From an uncultured Blautia sp. (GTDB taxonomy: Bacteria; Bacillota; Clostridia; Lachnospirales; Lachnospiraceae): a stretch of DNA of 6,105 bases. Both the position numbers and the translations under genes were made by a program. The stretch is taken from NCBI GenBank assembly GCA_934394545.1, contig CAKRRG010000113.1:1-6105 (forward strand), in the 5' to 3' direction. The notes beneath the pieces are model-generated. The model was not told the DNA's origin. It did not search any database and saw nothing but the letters and a program-made list of their open reading frames with translations. Positions 1 to 4,684 of the stretch are shown here, piece by piece; positions within the stretch are counted from its first letter, which is position 1; every line of letters starts with the position of its first letter.

Positions 1-40
1 CGCTGAACCATTTCACGGTTCCACATTTTGTTTCCGACAT
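1..40 (-). CDS. Cold-shock protein (CspA family), first 13 codons only
   Basis: This is the start of a cold-shock domain protein, a small single OB-fold protein that binds single-stranded RNA and DNA and acts as an RNA chaperone. The visible reading is MSETKCGTVKWFS, and GTVKWF is the signature first strand of the family, which normally continues with a KGFGFI segment. The rest lies beyond the left edge. The ATG (38-40) follows an AAAGGAG-type ribosome binding site at about 51-58 with roughly ten bases between, so the start is well supported. The gene is last in the visible minus-strand run, 94 bases after the stop of the two-helix membrane protein, and its leader is strongly structured (67-132). 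Family assignment rests on a short but very characteristic segment; the full length cannot be judged. Confidence 0.82.
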   Translation of the reverse strand, partial: MSETKCGTVKWFS

Positions 41-66
41 AAATAAAATCTCTCCTTTTTTCATAT

Positions 67-132
67 TTTCCATACAGATGTACGGAAACAGGACGGCATG
101 GACTCGAACCATGCCTGATGCTCCCCGCCCTG
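67..132 (-). promoter_or_regulatory. Structured RNA leader of the cold-shock gene, with a tRNA T-arm-like hairpin
   Basis: Three helices can be drawn on the minus-strand transcript between the membrane-protein stop and the cold-shock start. CAGGGCGG (132-125) pairs with CCGTCCTG (96-89) over 8 bp with one G-U. Inside it CATGG-TTCGAGT-CCATG (113-97) forms a 5 bp stem with a 7-base loop that matches the tRNA T-arm consensus (GGTTCGAGTCC). Directly after it, TTTCCGTAC-ATCT-GTATGGAAA (88-67) forms a 9 bp hairpin with one G-U. In both outer helices the wobble pair becomes an A-C mismatch on the plus strand, so the structure fits minus-strand RNA. There is no T-run, so it is a poor terminator. It could be a cis-regulatory leader, an internally deleted tRNA relic or a former attachment site. 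I cannot separate these by eye. Confidence 0.5.
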
Positions 133-134
133 GA

Positions 135-641
135 TTACTCTTTTACTTCCTCCACACCAAAAAAATTCCCAAAATCAAAAGCAGCGTCCAGCCTGTGAAT
201 ACCAGAAAATGCATGTGCATTTTGATTAAAATAGAATCGATAAGATTTCCCATGCATAACATTAGTTCTTTTGTTAAGCAACAGCTCGGTAGTAAGCCCA
301 TCTGATTGCAACACTATAACCCTCTTAAAGCCATCAAAAAAAAGTTCCGCATGGATTTCAGATACTGTTCCTTCCACTACCTCATAGGATCTTGTCACTG
401 CCAGATAATAAACATAAACCGCATCCCCGATCCCACAGATAGTTAAAAAGACTGTCCAGCCCACAAATCCGGCTGATCTTTGTGCCAGGCCAAGTGCACA
501 GCCTCCATACAATAAGAGAAATGATAAACATAAAGTATTCACAATTCTCTTTTTAAAGAATCCGGGTATACCGGCATAGGTTCGCCTGTGTTTCAATATT
601 GCATCAGACAGCCATATTTTCCATTTGTTTCTTTTCTTCAA
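135..641 (-). CDS. Two-helix membrane protein of unknown function, TTG start
   Basis: I do not recognise this 168-residue protein. A basic N-terminus (KKRNKWK) leads to two hydrophobic segments at about residues 33-53 and 58-81, followed by a soluble region. Residues 86-140 alternate hydrophobic and polar residues in a beta-rich pattern (VVEGTVSEI, KRVIVLQSDG, GKSYRFYFN), suggesting a small barrel on the inner face; this fold guess is inference. The start is TTG at 639-641, chosen because a full AAGGAGG lies at 647-653, five bases upstream, and no in-frame ATG nearby has comparable support. The gene overlaps the end of the preceding one by 38 bases, so translation is probably coupled. It is the fourth gene of the run that begins with the DUF3268 protein and precedes the cold-shock gene. 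Confidence 0.75.
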   Translation of the reverse strand: MKKRNKWKIWLSDAILKHRRTYAGIPGFFKKRIVNTLCLSFLLLYGGCALGLAQRSAGFVGWTVFLTICGIGDAVYVYYLAVTRSYEVVEGTVSEIHAELFFDGFKRVIVLQSDGLTTELLLNKRTNVMHGKSYRFYFNQNAHAFSGIHRLDAAFDFGNFFGVEEVKE

Positions 642-1296
642 GGAAGCCTCCTTCTTTGATGTAGCTGATCACAAACTGTTTCTTTTGATATAAGGAAATC
701 AGAATCTGCATAAATTCCACCCCAACCTGATCCTGAACTTTCTTCTTTTCTTCTGCTGATAGCAGGACATTCCCTGCCTGCTCATTTAAGCTGGCCAGAT
801 GGTCTGGAATGTACCCGTTTCTGGAAATTTGCTGCAGCACCCTGAGTTCTTCATAAGTAAATACCGGCTTTTTAAGCGCTCGCATCGCTGCTTTTATTCC
901 TTTTCCAAGAGCCAGATTCTCTGCAAATTCCCTTACACGGCCAGAAAAGGAATCTACAACAGGGGCTACTACTGATTTACTAAGAAGAAATTGCAAAGCC
1001 TCCTCTTTATTTTCCCCTTCGCATTCTGCTACCAGCCCGCGCTTTTTTAGGCGTCTTAAACAAAACAGGAAATCTTCTTCATCCGCCCACTCTGTTGCAC
1101 GTTCTTTCCCAAATGTAATACAGAGTACCCGGTACATCTGAGAGTAGATTCTGTTTTCTGCACATATTGTCCAGGTAAGGGCTGCCCAGAGCATGGTCTC
1201 CATTTCTGTAAGTACCTTCTCCTGGTTATCAGTTTTCACCAGAAGCCGCCCTTCCCCATCTTCTCCTTTACAGCCGATTGCCGTGTACCATTTCAT
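604..1296 (-). CDS. Soluble protein of unknown function, possible winged-helix segment
   Basis: I do not recognise this 230-residue protein. It has no signal peptide or membrane helix and is rich in charged helices. Residues about 32-93 (METMLWAALTW to LRRLKKRGLVAE) have the look of a winged-helix domain, with a recognition-like helix followed by a short turn before GLVAE; this is a pattern-based guess, not a family match. Residues 145-175 and 181-215 are further predicted helices, and the tail is highly charged (EEKKQMEN). The ATG at 1294-1296 has AGGAGG nine bases upstream, and the binding site region overlaps the stop (1310-1312) of the previous gene, leaving only 13 bases between the two. 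Its last 38 bases are shared with the next gene. The position between two membrane proteins suggests it works with them. Confidence 0.75.
   Translation of the reverse strand: MKWYTAIGCKGEDGEGRLLVKTDNQEKVLTEMETMLWAALTWTICAENRIYSQMYRVLCITFGKERATEWADEEDFLFCLRRLKKRGLVAECEGENKEEALQFLLSKSVVAPVVDSFSGRVREFAENLALGKGIKAAMRALKKPVFTYEELRVLQQISRNGYIPDHLASLNEQAGNVLLSAEEKKKVQDQVGVEFMQILISLYQKKQFVISYIKEGGFLEEKKQMENMAV
647..653 (-). promoter_or_regulatory. Ribosome binding site that fixes a TTG start
   Basis: AAGGAGG on the minus strand sits five bases before TTG at 639-641, inside the coding end of the upstream gene. The only nearby ATG (622-624) is in the frame of the upstream gene, so TTG is the best start for the membrane protein ending at 135. 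Confidence 0.75.
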
Positions 1297-1309
1297 AGCC
1301 TTTTTCCTC

Positions 1310-1984
1310 CTAAAACAGCTTCATTACTTCCAGGAGTTTTGGAATCACATAACAGGCAATCATTCCTGCTATGATACAGATTTCCATATTTGGTTTTCGA
1401 AGATTCCACACATCCTGATTTTTTGTTCCGATGATCCGGACCCTTCCAGGTACGTTCCACCGTAGCTTCCTGTAAAATTCGATAAATTTCTGATGGTCAA
1501 ATCCAAATGAACGAACTCGAAAGATATTTCGGTTCTGCTCTTCCTCGTCTAAAAGAAAAAAGCTTTCTCTTTCTTTCTGATCATTTAAAACAATATAAAA
1601 CTCAGGAACTCCTCGAAGGGTGCCTTCTACAATCTTGTCTATTTCATTGTAAAATATCCGACAGCATTCATAATGTCCGTTTTTCTCCGGCTGGCAGACC
1701 GCCAGACTGTCTACGTCCAACTCCATATAGCAGACTTCTGCTTCCATGATCTTTCTGCTGATTTTAACAGCCTGTCTTAAAAGAAGTATAATTCCCAAGG
1801 CAAGTATCACGCATAGATATAACAGGTCCCAGCATTTGATCCGAAAGTATAGGAAATATGCTGCGATTCCCTCCAGTAAAGAGCCGATACCAATCATCCA
1901 GAAGTACCGTTCTTTTGTGTCCATTAAACGGTAAACATCCTCTTCATTAGCCTGCAGACGCAAACAATGCCTTCCTTTCTTCAT
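1310..1984 (-). CDS. Membrane protein with two N-terminal helices, PH-like middle domain and a C-terminal helix
   Basis: This 224-residue protein has a short cytosolic start, hydrophobic helices at about residues 28-48 and 52-71, a soluble domain of roughly 85-180, and a third helix near 200-218. The arrangement of two helices followed by a domain containing IFYNEIDKIVE, EFYIVLN, SFFLLDEEE and a closing helix (HQKFIEFYRKL) resembles bacterial PH-like proteins of the YcxB type. That is inference from the pattern, and the extra C-terminal helix is not part of it. The ATG overlaps the TGA of the DUF3268 gene in an ATGA junction (1981-1984), so re-initiation after that gene is expected; the binding site is only a weak GGCGG. 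An in-frame ATG at residue 22 behind a GAGG is an alternative start and would keep all three helices. Confidence 0.78.
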   Translation of the reverse strand: MKKGRHCLRLQANEEDVYRLMDTKERYFWMIGIGSLLEGIAAYFLYFRIKCWDLLYLCVILALGIILLLRQAVKISRKIMEAEVCYMELDVDSLAVCQPEKNGHYECCRIFYNEIDKIVEGTLRGVPEFYIVLNDQKERESFFLLDEEEQNRNIFRVRSFGFDHQKFIEFYRKLRWNVPGRVRIIGTKNQDVWNLRKPNMEICIIAGMIACYVIPKLLEVMKLF

Positions 1985-2439
1985 GCCGCCAGATCTGTTT
2001 TATTTGAAACAGTTTGCTTTCTTTTTGTATGTTGTTCCAGTAAAGCCTTGCATTCCCGGGCAGTTTCTTCGCACCGGTATTCTGAAAACTTTCCGATGTG
2101 CATATCTTTTTCCCTTAGACCGAACCTGTTCTGCAACCAGATATATATACCTTTTTTCGTCATTATTCCAGAATTTACCACCTGGTTTAAGGCCCGGTGT
2201 GCTTCAATCCGCTTATGGCGCAGATCCCCATTTGCCAGGGTTCCCATAGGGCGCATGGTCTTTTTATGTACCCCGATGTAGGAATCACAGGATGGATAAC
2301 CACTGCAGACATACAGGTAATTGCCAGGATCCAGGTTCTGACTGCCATAGACATGCTTTGCCGGGCGTAACACTGCCATCCTTCCACAGTATGGACAATA
2401 CAGTTTTTCAGTCTGCTTTTTTTTCTTCGTTTTTGTCAT
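1981..2439 (-). CDS. DUF3268-family zinc-binding protein
   Basis: The 152-residue protein opens with a lysine-rich stretch and then a zinc-binding module with cysteines at 15, 18, 45 and 51 (CPYC, then CSGYPSC), followed by SYIGVH and a region containing RPMGTLANGDLRHKRIEAHRAL. This order matches the DUF3268 zinc-finger domain, found in many phage and conjugative-element proteins and without a defined biochemical role. The C-terminal half (about 95-152) is helical and basic, compatible with nucleic-acid binding (inference). The ATG at 2437-2439 has AAAGGAG nine bases upstream and its own promoter at 2469-2498. It starts a tightly packed run: its stop overlaps the start of the next gene by four bases. 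A family of conserved RNA motifs has been reported upstream of DUF3268 genes elsewhere, but the leader here is too short to hold one. Confidence 0.88.
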   Translation of the reverse strand: MTKTKKKKQTEKLYCPYCGRMAVLRPAKHVYGSQNLDPGNYLYVCSGYPSCDSYIGVHKKTMRPMGTLANGDLRHKRIEAHRALNQVVNSGIMTKKGIYIWLQNRFGLREKDMHIGKFSEYRCEETARECKALLEQHTKRKQTVSNKTDLAA

Positions 2440-2468
2440 TCAATTTGTCTCCTTTCCTGTTTGCCCCG

Positions 2469-2498
2469 ATTGTAAAAAAAATGCTTTTTCTGTGTCAA
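2469..2498 (-). promoter_or_regulatory. Promoter of the DUF3268 operon
   Basis: On the minus strand TTGACA (2498-2493) and TACAAT (2474-2469) are 18 bases apart, close to the sigma-A consensus. Transcription would begin near 2462, giving a leader of about 22 bases that contains only the ribosome binding site. No terminator hairpin follows the S1 gene stop at 2514, so read-through from that gene is also possible. The -35 region lies in a 14-base stretch repeated at 5535-5548. Confidence 0.75.
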
Positions 2499-2513
2499 TA
2501 GGATTTTAAACTT

Positions 2514-3473
2514 TTATTTCCACCTTTTAATCAGTCTTGTGATGATTCCTTCTGCAACCTCGTAATTATCGTTAATTCTAGTCACCACGATTCCAATCTT
2601 ATCTCCCTTTCCAGGAAGTGCAGACATGTTGCAGGAATGCGCCACCGCATTTATTCCAATATCCAGACGAATGAAATAAGTTCCCTTATATACCTCAGTG
2701 ATAACTCCAGTGTACTTTCCTTGCCTGTGGCATTTCCTAAGATTGTCCTTATTGATGTTCGCCGTCGGACTTTTCGCATCAACTTCCACATGAATTTCAT
2801 CCGGTTCCGTTCCTTCTACTTTATTGACCATGACCTGGATAAGATCTCCAACCTGAAATTTTTCGTTAGCATCCAGCATCCACTCCCAGGCCATATCACG
2901 CGCCCTTACAGATACCTCCACACCGAACACTTCCAGACGTACTGCCTTTGGCGCCACTGCGATCACCCGGGCTTCTGCAATTCTTCCAGGGTACAGAAGC
3001 GGCTTCTCCCCTTCTTCTCCAATATAGAAGGTCTGACGCTTTTTTAGCATGGCATCTTTTCGGGAGGCTACCACGCTCCGGCTTTTGGTATCCAGATCCT
3101 TAATAATGAAATCAATGTCACAGCCAAGCATGTTGTTGGCAATCCGCACCTGTCGGTTTAAGGTATCTGCATTCTCCCGCCCGTCACCGCTTAAGTTAAT
3201 CATCATTTCATTCATTGGAATAATGATACGAAAACCATTATAATATGTGACTGCTACCATCCAGCCGCTCTCCAGCTTCTCAATACCACCAAGCTGACCT
3301 GTGAGTACCTTTCTCGTTCTATGCGCATTTAAAAGCTGGTGCCATCTGGTATCTTCCTGCTCCTGTGCGCTCTCCACCTGTGCGTCAACGTCGATTGTTA
3401 AGACACCTTCATAGGCTGCGCGTGGAATTTCTTTTTCCGTTACTTCTTCAATTGCTTTTTTTGTGTTCGCCAT
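2514..3473 (-). CDS. S1-domain RNA-binding protein (three S1-like repeats)
   Basis: The 319-residue protein has an acidic, probably flexible N-terminus (1-50) and three OB-fold repeats of the S1 type. The first, about 53-140, is divergent with an insertion around SGDGRENADTLNR. The second, about 160-225, reads GRIAEARVIAVAPKAVRLEVFG then FQVGDLIQVMVNKVE. The third, about 252-316, reads GKYTGVITEVYKGTYFIRL then PGKGDKIGIVV. S1 repeats bind single-stranded RNA. Ribosomal S1 proteins are usually longer with four to six repeats, so this is an accessory relative, of a kind carried by clostridial mobile elements (family knowledge; no neighbour here proves mobility). The ATG (3471-3473) has AGGAGG seven bases upstream. 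Transcription likely starts near 3562 and must pass a terminator-like hairpin. The protein might act on its own leader or on element transcripts; this is inference. Confidence 0.85.
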   Translation of the reverse strand: MANTKKAIEEVTEKEIPRAAYEGVLTIDVDAQVESAQEQEDTRWHQLLNAHRTRKVLTGQLGGIEKLESGWMVAVTYYNGFRIIIPMNEMMINLSGDGRENADTLNRQVRIANNMLGCDIDFIIKDLDTKSRSVVASRKDAMLKKRQTFYIGEEGEKPLLYPGRIAEARVIAVAPKAVRLEVFGVEVSVRARDMAWEWMLDANEKFQVGDLIQVMVNKVEGTEPDEIHVEVDAKSPTANINKDNLRKCHRQGKYTGVITEVYKGTYFIRLDIGINAVAHSCNMSALPGKGDKIGIVVTRINDNYEVAEGIITRLIKRWK

Positions 3474-3500
3474 GTGTTGCCCTCCTATTATTTATACGAC

Positions 3501-3556
3501 AAGAAGGCACAAAAAAAACAGTCTGCATAAAACAAACTGCTTTTTCGTGCCTTCTT
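3501..3556 (-). promoter_or_regulatory. Leader hairpin with terminator-like core upstream of the S1 gene
   Basis: On the minus strand AAGAAGGCACGAAAAAG (3556-3540) pairs with the stretch from 3518 to 3501 over 17 bp, and the inner arms CAGTTTG (3539-3533) and CAGACTG (3525-3519) pair over 7 bp around the loop TTTTATG. One U is left unpaired between the two stems. Three of the pairs are G-U on this strand and would be A-C mismatches on the other. The inner hairpin is followed by eight Ts (3518-3511), as in an intrinsic terminator. The element lies between the predicted start site (near 3562) and the AGGAGG (3486-3481), and the upstream neighbour is divergent, so it can only control the S1 gene: a likely attenuator. 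Confidence 0.68.
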
Positions 3557-3568
3557 TTTACGACTATC

Positions 3569-3597
3569 ATTCTATTATAAAGAGAATCCGAAGTCAA
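3569..3597 (-). promoter_or_regulatory. Promoter of the S1-domain gene
   Basis: TTGACT (3597-3592) and TAGAAT (3574-3569) on the minus strand are separated by 17 bases, so the start site would be near 3562 and the leader about 89 bases long. A TATAAT at 3579-3574 is a better hexamer but only 12 bases from this -35. The -35 overlaps one arm (3595-3603) of a nine-base inverted repeat whose partner is at 3650-3658. Confidence 0.6.
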
Positions 3598-3851
3598 TAT
3601 TAGAGATGTTGCAATAGTGTCGCATTTTGGTTGCAAATAAATACACTTGCTAATATTGGATGCAAAAATCTTCATAAATCCAAACCCAATAAATTTTAAT
3701 AACATCAAACTCTTATAACCAATCTCCCAGGTTATTATTTATTTCCAAAATTTCGCTATTTTTTAGGAAACAAATTCACCCTTACCTAAAAGGCAATACC
3801 TAAAGAATCCCCTTTTGCGCATATTTATCAGTAAATACACTGACTAATTAG
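3598..3851. other. AT-rich non-coding divergent region
   Basis: This stretch separates the minus-strand S1 promoter from the plus-strand toxin-antitoxin promoter. I find no credible gene. It holds several short repeats: two TTGCAA copies (3609-3614 and 3631-3636), the arm CTAATATTG (3650-3658), a short inverted repeat ATAACC/GGTTAT (3715-3720 and 3730-3735), and two direct copies of TACCTAAA (3783-3790 and 3797-3804). None is strong enough to name. Confidence 0.6.
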
Positions 3852-3872
3852 TTGATATTTTACAGATATCTG
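3843..3872. promoter_or_regulatory. Paired palindromes at the toxin-antitoxin promoter, likely autoregulatory operators
   Basis: Two perfect ten-base palindromes, ACTAATTAGT (3843-3852) and CAGATATCTG (3863-3872), have centres exactly 20 bases apart, about two helical turns. The first touches the -35 box and the second fills the spacer next to the extended -10. A third, looser inverted repeat, TATTTA-tcag-TAAATA (3822-3837), lies 18 bases further upstream. Phd/YefM antitoxins bind such palindromes in their own promoter, alone or with toxin. Confidence 0.62.
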
Positions 3873-3879
3873 CTATAAT
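3852..3879 (+). promoter_or_regulatory. Promoter of the toxin-antitoxin operon
   Basis: TTGATA (3852-3857) and TATAAT (3874-3879) are 16 bases apart, and TGC directly before the -10 gives an extended -10 element, which offsets the weaker -35. Transcription would start near 3886, leaving a leader of under 20 bases. Confidence 0.75.
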
Positions 3880-3903
3880 ACAAGTAGAAAGGAGTTGACG
3901 ATT

Positions 3904-4227
3904 ATGGCATCTGTTATGAGTGCAATTAAAAATACGGTTCCGATCAGCCAATTCAATCGTGGCCTTGCCGGAAAAATTTTTGAAGATGTGAAGCAGAGCG
4001 GTACTAAAGTTGTAATGAAAAACAACGTTGCAGAATGTGTTCTCATTTCCCCTGAAGAATACATCCGCCTGATGGATGAGGTAAATGATGCTCGTCTTCT
4101 TGCTGTTGCTTCTGAGCGTATGGCACACTTTGATCCTGCCTCATTAATTTCTGAGGAAGAAATGAACCGCCGTCTCGGTATTACAGAAGACGATCTTGCC
4201 GGTTTTGACGAGGTAGACATTGAATGA
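3904..4227 (+). CDS. Type II antitoxin, Phd/YefM family
   Basis: This 107-residue protein neutralises the toxin encoded next to it and should repress the operon. Residues about 10-60 match the Phd/YefM DNA-binding dimer fold: NTVPISQFNRG, IFEDVKQSGTKVVMKNN, AECVLISPEEYIRLMDEV. The C-terminal part (about 62-107), acidic and helical with EEEMNRRLGI and a tail of FDEVDIE, would wrap the toxin. The family is commonly 80-95 residues, so this tail is somewhat long. I place the start at ATG 3904: AAAGGAG ends at 3894, nine bases away. An in-frame TTG at 3895 directly abuts that site and is unlikely to be used. The stop overlaps the toxin start as ATGA (4224-4227), the usual coupling that keeps antitoxin in excess. 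Confidence 0.92.
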   Translation: MASVMSAIKNTVPISQFNRGLAGKIFEDVKQSGTKVVMKNNVAECVLISPEEYIRLMDEVNDARLLAVASERMAHFDPASLISEEEMNRRLGITEDDLAGFDEVDIE

Positions 4228-4559
4228 ATTGGAAACTAGAATACCTTCCGGAAGCAGAAAAAGACTTAAAAGACCTGGATGGAAGTCAGCGCATTCTTGT
4301 TCTGAAAGCCATCAAAAAAGTTCAGCAAAATCCACTGCCAGTTGAGGAACAGGGCTATGGAAAGCCACTTGGTAATCACAGCAGCACGAGCCTTGCCGGA
4401 CTTCTGAAAATCAAACTCCGCGCTGCTGGTTTACGCGTTGTATATCAGCTCCGCCGTACAGAATCATCTATGATAATTATTGTAATCGGTGTCCGAGCAG
4501 ACGAAGAAGTATATGAAATTGCTCAGAAAAGAGCGAATAAACACAATCTTTTTGATTGA
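4224..4559 (+). CDS. Type II toxin, RelE family mRNA interferase
   Basis: The 111-residue protein belongs to the RelE/ParE superfamily; RelE members cleave mRNA in the ribosomal A site. The opening YLPEAEKDLKDLD and the core LKIKLRAAGLRVVYQL align closely with E. coli RelE. Residues that correspond to its active-site Lys52, Lys54, Arg61, Arg81 and Tyr87 are present here as Lys62, Lys64, Arg71, Arg91 and Tyr97 (the last two within GVRADEEVYEIA), so it is expected to be an active RNase rather than a ParE-type gyrase inhibitor. The correspondence is made from memory of the E. coli sequence. A RelE toxin with a Phd/YefM antitoxin is a common mixed pairing. The gene is translationally coupled to the antitoxin and ends before a terminator hairpin at 4614-4659. 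Confidence 0.92.
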   Translation: MNWKLEYLPEAEKDLKDLDGSQRILVLKAIKKVQQNPLPVEEQGYGKPLGNHSSTSLAGLLKIKLRAAGLRVVYQLRRTESSMIIIVIGVRADEEVYEIAQKRANKHNLFD

Positions 4560-4613
4560 TCTGCTTCATTTAAGCACTTACATTTTTCTGGATAAACCCT
4601 TTCTCCACAGGCT

Positions 4614-4659
4614 GGCCAACTGCCACTGAACAATCATATTTAGTGGTAGTTGGCCTTTT
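4614..4659 (+). terminator. Intrinsic terminator of the toxin-antitoxin operon
   Basis: GGCCAACTGCCACT (4614-4627) pairs with AGTGGTAGTTGGCC (4642-4655) over 14 bp around a 14-base loop, followed by TTTT. The one imperfect pair is G-U on the plus strand and A-C on the minus strand, so it suits the toxin-antitoxin transcript. The convergent Big2 gene ends at 4685 and has no T-run on its side of this hairpin. Confidence 0.75.
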
Positions 4660-4684
4660 CCAGCTTATCTATTTTCACCCGAAA

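Noticed and set aside
78..150. A complete tRNA gene on the minus strand
   Set aside because: A T-arm and an acceptor-like stem exist, but only 11 bases lie where the D, anticodon and variable arms should be, no CCA is encoded, and the region begins right after a stop codon. It is reported only as a structured or tRNA-like element.
2637..3047. A 136-residue plus-strand reading frame opposite the S1 gene
   Set aside because: It is antisense to a clear S1-domain protein, lacks a ribosome binding site and its composition looks like a shadow frame.
3448..3708. An 86-residue minus-strand reading frame overlapping the S1 start
   Set aside because: It crosses the S1 promoter, the leader hairpin and the S1 ribosome binding site, has no binding site of its own that stands out, and its translation shows no domain-like pattern.
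3715..3735. Short inverted repeat ATAACC/GGTTAT as a terminator
   Set aside because: The stem is only six AT-rich pairs with a nine-base loop, no T-run follows and no gene ends nearby.
3609..3804. Iterons or a CRISPR array in the divergent region
   Set aside because: The repeats (TTGCAA, TACCTAAA) are two copies each, very short and unevenly spaced; no replication or Cas gene is nearby.
3895..3903. TTG at 3895 as the antitoxin start
   Set aside because: It directly abuts the AAAGGAG site, leaving no spacing; the ATG at 3904 is at a normal nine-base distance and gives the expected family N-terminus.
3844..4220. Two minus-strand reading frames opposite the antitoxin gene
   Set aside because: Both lie across the antitoxin gene and its promoter, whose protein is a firm family match; neither has supporting signals.
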